Of a DNA stretch of 5,483 bases, positions 1 to 5,399 are shown piece by piece. The notes under the pieces were generated by a model. That model saw only the letters and a list, made by a program, of their open reading frames with translations, did no database searches and was not told the origin of the DNA. Source of the stretch: Spirochaetaceae bacterium (GTDB lineage: Bacteria > Spirochaetota > Spirochaetia > Treponematales > Breznakiellaceae); assembly GCA_031267955.1 (NCBI GenBank), contig JAIRYB010000003.1:1-5483 (forward strand). The letters are read 5' to 3'. The position numbers and the translations under genes were made by a program. Every line of letters starts with the position of its first letter. Position 1 is the stretch's first letter.

Positions 1-2
1 AT

Positions 3-563
3 TCGGCGGAGGCGGCCCGGCGCATACGGGCTGCCGGAAAGGAAGTGTTCCTGCACCAGCCAATGGAAGCCCTGAACGGGCAAAATCCCGGGCCGCAGGC
101 GGTGTACAGCGGCATGGACAGCGCGGAAATCCGGCGGATCGTGAACCGCAACCTTGACGAGATCGCGCCGGTCGCCGGGCTTAACAACCACCAGGGTTCA
201 AAGATCACCATGGACGAAAAGGCCATGGAAGTCGTACTTTCCCTGTGCCGGGAGCGGGGCATACAGTTCCTGGATTCCCGGACTACCGCGGACACGGCGG
301 CCCCCGAAGCCGCAAAACAGCTGGGAATAAAGATCGGGGAACGGGATATTTTTCTGGACAATGAGCAGGAAAGGGCGGCTATCGCGGATTCGCTGGAAGC
401 GGGGCTGGCACGGGCGGAAAGCCGGGGCGGGGCGCTGATGATAGGCCACACATGGTCGCCGGAACTCGCCCCGCTGCTGACGGAACTCTACCCGAAATTG
501 ATCGGCCAAGGTTATGTTTTTTCTACCGCGTCCCGCCTGATAAAGGGAGAGTACGAACAGTGA
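3..563 (+). CDS. Divergent polysaccharide deacetylase (YibQ/DUF610 family), C-terminal part
   Basis: The reading frame is open from the left edge, so the start lies outside the window; 186 residues are visible. A GTG at 45 is internal, because the family match continues upstream of it. The protein fits the YibQ/COG2861 divergent polysaccharide deacetylase family. In order it shows LHQPMEA followed by NPGP (the family usually has HLPMEP and NPGP), then GLNNHQGS, FLDSRTTA, RDIFLDN and, near the end, GGALMIGHTW (usually an AIGHP-type motif). Members adopt the NodB-like deacetylase fold, usually with a signal peptide or membrane anchor and an envelope location; their substrate is not well established. 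Any signal peptide and the first catalytic block would lie in the missing part. The stop codon overlaps the tsaD start by 4 nt, indicating one operon. The family call is firm; the enzymatic activity is inferred. Confidence 0.88.
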   Translation, partial: SAEAARRIRAAGKEVFLHQPMEALNGQNPGPQAVYSGMDSAEIRRIVNRNLDEIAPVAGLNNHQGSKITMDEKAMEVVLSLCRERGIQFLDSRTTADTAAPEAAKQLGIKIGERDIFLDNEQERAAIADSLEAGLARAESRGGALMIGHTWSPELAPLLTELYPKLIGQGYVFSTASRLIKGEYEQ

Positions 564-1651
564 AGGTCCTGGGAATAGAATCCTCCTGCGATGAATGCGC
601 CGCCGCGGTGGTGGAAGACGGAACATGGGTACTCTCCAATATTGTGGCCACGCAGATCCCCTGGCACGCCGCCTACAACGGCGTAGTGCCGGAAATCGCG
701 AGCAGGATGCACACGGAATGGATCGGCGGCGTGGTAAAAGAAGCCCTGGACCGCGCGGGGCTCGGGCCGGAAAATATAGACGGAGTGGCGGTCACGGCCC
801 ACCCGGGCCTGCTTGGCTCCCTCCTGGTCGGCCTCAACTTCGCCAAGGCTTTCGCCTGGGCCAGGAGGATTCCATTTATCGCGGTGGATCACATGCTGGC
901 CCACCTCTATGCCCCCAGGCTCTCGCCGGCCGCCTCTTCCGAAGGGCAAAAGCGGCCCGAAAATCCGGCCCCGGACTACCCCTTCCTGGGCCTCCTGGTT
1001 TCCGGAGGGCATAGCATTATATGCCGGGCGGACGGCTTCGACGATATCACCGTCATGGGGACCACTATCGACGACGCGGCGGGCGAGGCTTTTGACAAGG
1101 TGGCGAAGCACTACGGTTTCGGCTACCCCGGCGGCGCGGCGATTGACAGGCTCGCGAAAGACGGGGACCCGGAGGCCTTCCGTTTCCCCCTGCCAAAACT
1201 CTACAAGGGGGACCACCCCTACGATGTTTCCTATTCGGGACTCAAGACCGCGGTGATAAACCAGCTTGAACAGTTCCGGGCAAAACCCCGCCCCGCCGCG
1301 GCGGGCGGCGCCGGAGGAAATCCCGCCGGGAACAGCGAAGCCGCCTGTATCGCCGCCTCTTTCCAGAAAACAGCGGTAGAAATACTGTTGCGCGCCCTGT
1401 TCCGCGCGGCAGAGGACACCGGCATCAATACCATTGTCTCGGGCGGCGGGGTGGCGGCGAATTCTTTTCTCCGCGCAAAACTTGCCGAACAACAGAAGCT
1501 CCGCTGCGTATTCCCCCCCCCGGAACTCTGCGGCGACAACGGCGCCATGGTCGCGGGCCTGGGTTTCCGCTACCTTGCCCGCGGCGACCGCTCCCCCCTC
1601 AGCGCCCCGGCCTCCGCCCGGATAAAGGCGTTCAAACGCCGCTACCCCTAA
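560..1651 (+). CDS. tsaD: tRNA N6-threonylcarbamoyladenosine transferase TsaD
   Basis: TsaD transfers the threonylcarbamoyl group from TC-AMP to A37 of ANN-decoding tRNAs, working in the cytoplasm with TsaB and TsaE. The GTG start is chosen because it gives the family N-terminus VKVLGIESSCDE and has AGGGAGA (544-550) in front at suitable spacing; the open frame upstream shows no similarity to the family. The product is 363 residues, slightly longer than usual. Visible are the metal-binding His111 and His115 (DHMLAH), LVSGGH at 146-151, GTTIDDAAGEAFDKVAK around 167-183, DVSYSGLKT at 222-230, SGGGVAANS at 294-302 and the metal ligand Asp326 in CGDNGAM. Two parts exceed the family core: a loop near 121-139 and an Ala/Gly/Pro-rich stretch at 243-260. 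The usual CDET is CDEC here. The 4-nt overlap with the deacetylase gene suggests translational coupling. tsaB and tsaE are not in the window. Confidence 0.97.
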   Translation: MKVLGIESSCDECAAAVVEDGTWVLSNIVATQIPWHAAYNGVVPEIASRMHTEWIGGVVKEALDRAGLGPENIDGVAVTAHPGLLGSLLVGLNFAKAFAWARRIPFIAVDHMLAHLYAPRLSPAASSEGQKRPENPAPDYPFLGLLVSGGHSIICRADGFDDITVMGTTIDDAAGEAFDKVAKHYGFGYPGGAAIDRLAKDGDPEAFRFPLPKLYKGDHPYDVSYSGLKTAVINQLEQFRAKPRPAAAGGAGGNPAGNSEAACIAASFQKTAVEILLRALFRAAEDTGINTIVSGGGVAANSFLRAKLAEQQKLRCVFPPPELCGDNGAMVAGLGFRYLARGDRSPLSAPASARIKAFKRRYP

Positions 1652-1690
1652 CAACAAACCCCCGGCAGCAAGCGCAACAGGCTCCTAAGA

Positions 1691-1719
1691 TTGCTTTCCC
1701 CCGTAATACCGTATATATT
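1691..1719 (+). promoter_or_regulatory. Weak sigma-70-like promoter candidate before the Uma2 gene
   Basis: TTGCTT (1691-1696) and TATATT (1714-1719) are separated by 17 nt in the short gap after tsaD. The -10 box matches five of six consensus bases, but the -35 matches only three. Transcription would start at about 1726, almost on top of the GGAGG ribosome binding site (1726-1730), leaving a very short leader. Read-through from tsaD could equally transcribe the Uma2 gene, because no terminator with a T-run is visible in 1652-1690. Confidence 0.3.
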
Positions 1720-1736
1720 TAAACCGGAGGCGTACC

Positions 1737-2336
1737 ATGGCGGCGGATGCTTTGAATTACCGTTTTGAGGATCAGGGTTACACTTACGCGGACTGGCTTG
1801 AATTTGACGAAAGCGTCCGGGCCGAGCTTATCGGCGGGGAACTCTACATGATGGCCCCGCCGGCTGCCAATCACCAGGACGTACACCGGGAACTATTCGG
1901 CCGGTTATTCGTTTTTTTACAGGGGAAGCCCTGCAAGGTCTATTCCGCCCCTTTCGGAGTCAGGCTGTTCCCCAAAGAAGATCTAAGCGACGATACAGTG
2001 GTGGAACCGGATATCGTGGTGATCTGCGATCAGTCCAAAATCGACAAACAGGGCTGCAAGGGCGCGCCGGATCTGGTTATCGAGATACTTTCCCCTTCGA
2101 CCGTCCGGCATGACCGTATTGTAAAATTTCAAAAGTACCTTGCCGCCGGGGTACGGGAATACTGGGTGGCGGATCCCGACAACAGATGGATAGAGGCCCA
2201 TACGCTGCAAAACGGGGGCTATCGCACCATGGTCTACGACGAAACCGCCGAAGCGCCGGTCTCGGTTCTGCCGGGCTGCGCCATCAGGCTTTCCGAAATT
2301 TTTGCCGGGACGGAAACTCCGGCAGCTGAGTCCTGA
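1737..2336 (+). CDS. Uma2-family (DUF820) PD-(D/E)XK endonuclease-like protein
   Basis: The protein has 199 residues, the usual size of the Uma2 family (PF05685), whose restriction-endonuclease-like fold is predicted to bind or cut DNA; the cellular role of the family is largely unknown. The nuclease signature is intact: Glu30 in RAELIGGELY, Pro91-Asp92 in VVEPDIVV, Glu116 in DLVIEILSPST, then RHDRIVKFQKYLAAGVREYWVADP at about 124-147 with Lys130 a likely core lysine (split here: RHDRIVKFQKY, then LAAGVREYW). The ATG start has GGAGG 6 nt upstream (1726-1730). It follows tsaD by 85 nt on the same strand and converges with the GNAT gene. No toxin or antitoxin partner is adjacent. Family members often occur in many scattered copies per genome and spread laterally, so this one is probably an accessory insertion beside the conserved genes; that last point is inference. 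Confidence 0.9.
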   Translation: MAADALNYRFEDQGYTYADWLEFDESVRAELIGGELYMMAPPAANHQDVHRELFGRLFVFLQGKPCKVYSAPFGVRLFPKEDLSDDTVVEPDIVVICDQSKIDKQGCKGAPDLVIEILSPSTVRHDRIVKFQKYLAAGVREYWVADPDNRWIEAHTLQNGGYRTMVYDETAEAPVSVLPGCAIRLSEIFAGTETPAAES

Positions 2337-2347
2337 AAGTTTCCCGC

Positions 2348-2363
2348 TAACCGTTCACGGTTA
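2348..2363. terminator. Small hairpin at the convergent Uma2/GNAT junction
   Basis: TAACCG and CGGTTA form a perfect inverted repeat around TTCA, and the right arm overlaps the GNAT stop codon. The hairpin lies between two convergent genes whose stops are only 24 nt apart, a natural place for a two-way terminator. No T-run follows on either strand, so an intrinsic terminator is only weakly supported. Confidence 0.3.
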
Positions 2364-2855
2364 CCATTGCGTTGCGATCATGTTTTTATAAATACTTTTT
2401 TCCGGCGGGGAATCCCCTATTATTACGGCGCCTGCCGCTTTCCGGTAGAACTCCAGCGCGTTTTCCGCCGCCCAGCCTATAACGGCATACGCGTACCCCA
2501 GTTCCCTCATGGACAGCAGCGCGCGCTTTAACAAATACCTGCCAATCCCGCCCTTCCTGAATTTTTTCCCGACGCCCAAAGGCCCGAAGAACCCCCTAGC
2601 CGTAGCGTCGTAGCAGGCAAAGCCCGCCAGATTTTTTTCTTTTACCGCGATAAAGCACGACACCGGGTTATTGAGCAAAGCGTACTCGCATTCGCCTGCC
2701 CACCCGGGCGCTTCAGGGAAATTATCTTTCACAAAATCTAGGATGGCGCTTTTATCGCCGATAAAAGCTTTTTTAATAACAATATTTTGTTTTTTTAATT
2801 CGGTATAATCGACGCTGTCTTCCAGTTCGTACAGCTTCACCAGTAAATCCGCCAT
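2361..2855 (-). CDS. GNAT-family N-acetyltransferase
   Basis: This 164-residue protein has the GNAT fold and would transfer an acetyl group from acetyl-CoA; the substrate cannot be read from the sequence. The acetyl-CoA pyrophosphate-binding motif is clear at 100-105 (RKGGIG), preceded by a beta-strand GFFGPLGV at about 88-95 and followed by a helix LLKRALLSMRELGY. The segment AYAVIGWAA and then EFYRKAAGAVII (135-146) matches the second half of the domain. The first 25 residues are an extra N-terminal segment. The ATG start has GGAAAG about 5 nt upstream (2861-2866). The gene is separated from rplS by a 335-nt gap holding a promoter candidate and structured DNA, so it is probably transcribed independently of the ribosomal operon. 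Its 5' part is AT-rich (many AAA and ATT codons) against GC-rich neighbours, hinting at a different origin. Confidence 0.88.
   Translation of the reverse strand: MADLLVKLYELEDSVDYTELKKQNIVIKKAFIGDKSAILDFVKDNFPEAPGWAGECEYALLNNPVSCFIAVKEKNLAGFACYDATARGFFGPLGVGKKFRKGGIGRYLLKRALLSMRELGYAYAVIGWAAENALEFYRKAAGAVIIGDSPPEKSIYKNMIATQW
2748..2774 (+). terminator. Terminator-like hairpin plus T-run, antisense inside GNAT
   Basis: On the plus strand, GCTTTTATC (2748-2756) and GATAAAAGC (2760-2768) form a perfect 9-bp inverted repeat around a 3-nt loop, followed at once by six T (2769-2774). This is the layout of an intrinsic terminator, and it would stop rightward transcripts running past the Uma2 gene. 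The stem is mostly A/T, so it may be weak, and the sequence also codes for GNAT residues on the other strand. The match could therefore be accidental. Confidence 0.33.
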
Positions 2856-2925
2856 AATGCCTTTCCGCTACCCGCAGCGCCGCCGCGCGTTTTCCGCCCT
2901 TTCCTTTTCCATGGCTAATTCTTAA

Positions 2926-3014
2926 GGGGGGGCCTGTTACCAAAAGGCGGGCGCCCGCAACAGGGCCGCTTTTCGGCCCCCCTACGGCCAAGCCCGCCTC
3001 AAGCGGTCTCGGCC
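2926..3014 (-). other. Highly structured leader region upstream of GNAT
   Basis: Read on the minus strand, two folded blocks follow one another. The first (3014-2986) pairs GGCCGAG with CTTGGCC (one G-U) and, after a mismatch, CCGC with GCGG around a 5-nt loop. The second (2983-2926) can form a three-way junction: AGGGGGG with CCCCCCT as the outer stem, CCG-AAAAG-CGG as one arm, and CCTGTT/AACAGG as the other arm, with the perfect 12-bp palindrome GCGGGCGCCCGC inside it. An alternative pairing GGGCCG-AAAAG-CGGCCC competes with the outer stem. Given the promoter candidate at 3052-3080, this would be in the 5' leader of the GNAT transcript. I do not recognise a known riboswitch; a mobile palindromic repeat is the main alternative. 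Confidence 0.5.
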
Positions 3015-3051
3015 TACCCCCCGGTATCCGGCCCGCGCGCCTTTACTGCTA

Positions 3052-3080
3052 ATTATAACGGAAATCCCTGCCCCCCGCAA
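3052..3080 (-). promoter_or_regulatory. Promoter candidate for GNAT
   Basis: On the minus strand TTGCGG (3080-3075) and a perfect TATAAT (3057-3052) are exactly 17 nt apart. Transcription would begin near 3045 and give GNAT a leader of about 190 nt containing the hairpin cluster. The -35 matches only three of six bases, but the -10 and spacing are ideal, and the site stands in otherwise GC-rich DNA. Confidence 0.5.
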
Positions 3081-3165
3081 TATTCCGGGTTTGGCCGCAG
3101 CAAACACGGCATAACGCCCGGCGGACAAGAGGCAGCTAAAATCGCGGGGGAAACACGGTACAGAA

Positions 3166-3183
3166 CCCGGCATAAACGCCGGG
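3166..3183 (-). terminator. Hairpin just downstream of rplS
   Basis: CCCGGC and GCCGGG form a perfect 6-bp stem around a 6-nt loop, starting 7 nt after the rplS stop codon, where the operon terminator is expected. The bases after it (TTCTGT) are only partly T-rich, so it may act as an RNA 3'-end stabiliser or a weak terminator. Confidence 0.45.
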
Positions 3184-3190
3184 CAAGGCC

Positions 3191-3610
3191 CTATTCCTGG
3201 GCGGCGGGGGCGACTGCTGCCCCGGCGGCAGGCACAGGCGCGGCAGGCGGGGCCTTGGGCTTTTTCCTGCCCACCAGTTCCTTGATCTTGGCGGCCTTGC
3301 CTATCTTGTCCCGGATATAGTAGAGCTTGGCGCGGCGGACCTTGCCCGGACGGGCAAGCTCGACCCTGGCGATCCGGGGGGAATGGATGGGAAATATCCT
3401 TTCAACGCCCACGCCGTAGGAATTTTTCCGCACCGTAAAGGTCCTGCCCACGCGGGAATTCTTCATCGCTATAACCAGCCCCTCGTAGATCTGGATACGC
3501 TCGGTCTTGCCTTCAACAATCTTGAAGTGGACTTTTACCGTATCGCCGACCTTGAACTCGTCCAATTCGGTCTTCATCTGGGAAGCTTCAATCGCCCTTA
3601 TCTCGTTCAT
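3191..3610 (-). CDS. rplS: 50S ribosomal protein L19 (bL19)
   Basis: L19 sits at the 30S-50S interface of the ribosome and helps form an intersubunit bridge. The 139-residue product shows the family core: [20 protein letters not shown] at about 15-34, [11 protein letters not shown] at 38-48, [21 protein letters not shown] at 58-78 (quoted as [15 protein letters not shown], then FPIHSP) and [10 protein letters not shown] at 92-101. The ATG at 3610 is preferred over an in-frame ATG at 3673 because it yields the normal L19 N-terminus and has GAGGG four bases upstream. This start lies inside trmD, giving a 23-nt overlap. The family is usually about 115 residues; here a tail of about 22 Ala/Pro/Val residues (from about 118) is added. 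It is the last gene of the ribosomal cluster, and a hairpin follows it. Confidence 0.97.
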   Translation of the reverse strand: MNEIRAIEASQMKTELDEFKVGDTVKVHFKIVEGKTERIQIYEGLVIAMKNSRVGRTFTVRKNSYGVGVERIFPIHSPRIARVELARPGKVRRAKLYYIRDKIGKAAKIKELVGRKKPKAPPAAPVPAAGAAVAPAAQE

Positions 3611-4361
3611 TTTGCCCTCGCAATTCCGCGATAATCGCCGCGGTTTCCTTATCAAACAGGCCCTTTTCCTCACCGGACCGGATCAGATCCGGCCTTAACG
3701 CCAAGGTTTTTTCAACCTGCTTTCTCCGGCGCCAGCGCCGTATGTTCTCATGGTGCCCCGAAAGCAGAATATCGGGAACTCTCAGAGTATCATAAACTTC
3801 CGGGCGTGTATACTGGGGATATTCCAGCAAATTGCCGGAAAAACTCTCCTCCTCAAGCGAACCGGGCGTTATCACCGATTCAACCAGCCGGTAAGTCGCG
3901 TCAATCAGCACCAGGGCCGCCGCCTCGCCGGAAGAAAGCACGTAATCGCCCACGGAAATTTCGTCGTCAACGTACAGGTCGATGATCCGCTGGTCTACGC
4001 CCTCGTAGCGGCCGCAGATCAGCACAAGCTCCGTCTCGCGCGACAGGTCGCGGGCTAGCGCCTGGTCAAAACAGCGCCCGGAAGGGCTCAGGCAGATCAC
4101 CCGCATGGCATCGTTCCGCTCCGGGCGGCGTTTCGCACCCGCCGCGTCAAGGCAGAGGCCCAAAGGCTCGGGAAGCATCAGCATCCCCGCGCCGCCGCCG
4201 TAGGGCGCATCGTCGCAGCTGCGGTGCCTGCCCGGGGCAAAATCCCGGATATTCACCGCCCGGTATTCAACAATACCCCGGCCCACCGCCTTCGCCATAA
4301 TGGAGGCGGAAAAAAAAGCGTCGATAATCTCCGGAAACAGGGTAAGCGCCGTGTATTTCAT
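3588..4361 (-). CDS. trmD: tRNA (guanine-N1)-methyltransferase TrmD
   Basis: TrmD is a cytoplasmic SAM-dependent dimer that makes m1G37 in tRNAs with G36, which prevents +1 frameshifting. The 257 residues match the SPOUT family along their length: LTLFPEIID at 7-14, [13 protein letters not shown] at 50-62, [13 protein letters not shown] at 114-126, the knot region [13 protein letters not shown] at 134-146, EYPQYTRP at 180-187 and [16 protein letters not shown] at 195-210. The catalytic aspartate of the E. coli enzyme (Asp169, in DSF) aligns with Glu172 (ESF) here, a conservative change. The ATG start has GGAG (4372-4369) 7 nt upstream. The gene begins 18 nt after rimM and overlaps rplS by 23 nt, so it belongs to a tight operon. 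Confidence 0.97.
   Translation of the reverse strand: MKYTALTLFPEIIDAFFSASIMAKAVGRGIVEYRAVNIRDFAPGRHRSCDDAPYGGGAGMLMLPEPLGLCLDAAGAKRRPERNDAMRVICLSPSGRCFDQALARDLSRETELVLICGRYEGVDQRIIDLYVDDEISVGDYVLSSGEAAALVLIDATYRLVESVITPGSLEEESFSGNLLEYPQYTRPEVYDTLRVPDILLSGHHENIRRWRRRKQVEKTLALRPDLIRSGEEKGLFDKETAAIIAELRGQNERDKGD
3615..3619 (-). promoter_or_regulatory. Ribosome binding site for rplS, inside trmD
   Basis: GAGGG on the minus strand lies four bases before the rplS ATG and within the last codons of trmD. It decides the rplS start, and it means ribosomes finishing trmD pass over the rplS initiation region. Confidence 0.7.
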
Positions 4362-4379
4362 CAGACTGCTCCGGAAAAA

Positions 4380-4961
4380 TTATTCCAGAATCCAGCGGCA
4401 AAGGAGCACCGCCCTCCCCTTCTCCGGGTCAACCTCGCCGAAAAATTCATTCCGGAAAGGAACCAGCCGCAGTTCCCCGCCCGGAAGCCGCAGCTCCAGA
4501 AGCCGGCCTCCCCCGCCCTCAAGAACGCCGGTCACCGTTCCCAAAAACTCGCCGCCATCGGCGTCCCCGCCGTCTTTCCCATCGCCGCCCGCCCCGTCAC
4601 CGTCCGGCCCTCCGGAAACCGGCCCGCCGCGGGCAGCCACCACGCGGATACCCCGCAGATCCTCTTCGTAGAATTCATTTTCCCCAAGCGGCGCGGCCCC
4701 GTCCCGGCCCACCATCAGGGCCGCCCCCCTCAAAAGGGCCGCCTTCTCCGGATTGTCGACGCCCCTGAATTTGACAAGCAGGCGCGCGCCGGAACCGGCG
4801 ACCTTCTCCACTTCGCAGACCCGCTCCCCGTCCGGCAGGCGAAGGCAGGCCTTTTGCAAGCCGGCCAGATGGGCCGTTTCCCCGGAAAGGGACCGCAGCC
4901 TGATAAACCCCTCAAGCCCGAAAGGCGCGCCCAGAAGGCCCGCAATAAAACGTTCAGTCAT
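4380..4961 (-). CDS. rimM: Ribosome maturation factor RimM
   Basis: RimM binds uS19 and assists late maturation of the 30S head. The 193-residue product has the N-terminal RimM barrel (AGLLGAPFGLEGFIRL at 7-22, the family's G-x-x-x-G-x-x-G pattern; FRGVDNPEKAALLRG at 65-79) and the C-terminal PRC barrel (EFYEEDLRGIRV at 96-107; LVPFRNEFFGEVDPEKG at 166-182). Between the first PRC strand and the FLGTVTGVLE strand lies a Gly/Asp-rich insertion at about 111-137 that the family normally lacks; the longer length comes from it. Canonical Shine-Dalgarno bases are not evident before the ATG, which follows khpA by 41 nt. The position between khpA and trmD is the conserved one and supports the call. 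Confidence 0.95.
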   Translation of the reverse strand: MTERFIAGLLGAPFGLEGFIRLRSLSGETAHLAGLQKACLRLPDGERVCEVEKVAGSGARLLVKFRGVDNPEKAALLRGAALMVGRDGAAPLGENEFYEEDLRGIRVVAARGGPVSGGPDGDGAGGDGKDGGDADGGEFLGTVTGVLEGGGGRLLELRLPGGELRLVPFRNEFFGEVDPEKGRAVLLCRWILE

Positions 4962-5002
4962 AATCGCAGCCCGCGCCCGGCGGCGCGGATACCGTCAAGG
5001 CG

Positions 5003-5236
5003 TCAGTCCAGAATCTCCAGAACCGTATGCTTCCCGGTCTTCGCGGTAGCCGCCATAAGCACCGTCCTGATCGCCTTGGCAATGCGGCCGTGCTTCCCGA
5101 TAACCTTGCCGATATCCTCCGGCGCGACCCGGAGCTCCAGGATTGTCGATTTCTCGCCCTCGACCACGCTCACCGTAACCGCGCCCGGGTCATCCACCAG
5201 AATTTTCACGATATATTCGACCAGATCTTTTTCCAT
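5003..5236 (-). CDS. khpA: KH-domain RNA-binding protein KhpA
   Basis: This is a 77-residue single KH domain protein (the YlqC/KhpA family). It binds RNA, acts as a chaperone-like partner of KhpB in several Gram-positive bacteria, and is typically encoded between rpsP and rimM, as here. The KH signature is VIGKHGRIAKAIRTVL at 45-60 with the GKHG loop at 47-50. The N-terminus begins MEKDLVEYIV and is followed by a beta-strand VTVSVVEG. Length and architecture are normal. The ATG has AAGGAG (5248-5243) 6 nt upstream, the clearest ribosome binding site in the leftward operon. It is separated from rpsP by an unusually long 197-nt spacer and from rimM by 41 nt. Confidence 0.95.
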   Translation of the reverse strand: MEKDLVEYIVKILVDDPGAVTVSVVEGEKSTILELRVAPEDIGKVIGKHGRIAKAIRTVLMAATAKTGKHTVLEILD

Positions 5237-5268
5237 ACGCCGCTCCTTGCGCCAAAAAATACTTTAAG

Positions 5269-5288
5269 AGGGGGAAAGCCTTCCCCCT
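5269..5288 (-). terminator. Hairpin upstream of khpA, possible attenuator
   Basis: AGGGGGAA and TTCCCCCT form a perfect 8-bp inverted repeat around a 4-nt loop. On the transcribed minus strand six T follow (5259-5254), but 9 nt beyond the stem, so it is not a textbook terminator. It lies 20 nt upstream of the khpA ribosome binding site and could separate rpsP expression from the rest of the operon. Confidence 0.4.
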
Positions 5289-5300
5289 GCCCCCAAACCC

Positions 5301-5399
5301 CCGGCCGGCGTTCCGCGGAAAATACGCCGAAAAACGCGTTTTCCCCTCAAAATCCAGGAACCGAGCCCCCGGCAGCCTGCTGCAGACCGCCGGCCGGCG
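5301..5399. repeat. Paired CCGGCCGGCG repeats in the rpsP-khpA spacer
   Basis: CCGGCCGGCG occurs at 5301-5310 and again at 5390-5399, framing 79 nt. Because the core is palindromic, the two copies can also pair with each other. The second copy is part of a perfect 12-bp palindrome (5388-5399). Such boundaries are typical of small palindromic elements, but GC-rich DNA produces similar words by chance. Confidence 0.4.

Larger units (their letters stand above)
2856..3190. other. 335-nt non-coding gap between rplS and GNAT
   Basis: I find no supportable protein or tRNA gene here. On the minus strand, in transcription order, the gap holds a hairpin just after rplS, two related copies of a short sequence (3151-3183 and 3102-3123, sharing AAACACGG and GGCATAA-CGCC), a promoter candidate with a perfect TATAAT, a dense cluster of inverted repeats and the GNAT ribosome binding site. 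The short open frames in it lack ribosome binding sites and recognisable products. Confidence 0.7.

Noticed and set aside
45..47. GTG as the start of the deacetylase gene
   Set aside because: The frame is open to the left edge, and residues before the GTG continue the family match, so this is an internal codon of a truncated gene.
512..1657. A long minus-strand open frame opposite tsaD
   Set aside because: The other strand encodes a full-length TsaD with all motifs; this frame has no family features.
1652..1690. A possible terminator after tsaD (AGCAA ... TTGCT)
   Set aside because: Only a 5-bp stem with a long loop and no useful T-run; not supportable.
2781..2809. A plus-strand TATAAT at 2804-2809 within GNAT
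   Set aside because: No acceptable -35 box is found 16-18 nt upstream, and the region is AT-rich coding sequence.
2868..2912. A 14-codon minus-strand frame (ATG to TAG) just before GNAT, a possible leader peptide
   Set aside because: No Shine-Dalgarno sequence precedes its ATG, and it has no run of regulatory codons; only its position is suggestive.
2857..2925. A 22-residue plus-strand frame opposite the GNAT leader
   Set aside because: No ribosome binding site and an Arg-rich composition explained by GC-rich DNA.
2982..3173. A 63-residue minus-strand frame in the gap after rplS
   Set aside because: Its start lies in the rplS hairpin without a ribosome binding site, and the protein resembles nothing known; it runs across the promoter and hairpins.
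4224..5267. A long plus-strand open frame opposite trmD, rimM and khpA
   Set aside because: It is antisense to three clearly recognised genes, and its composition (Pro, Arg, Lys, His) is typical of a shadow frame in GC-rich DNA.
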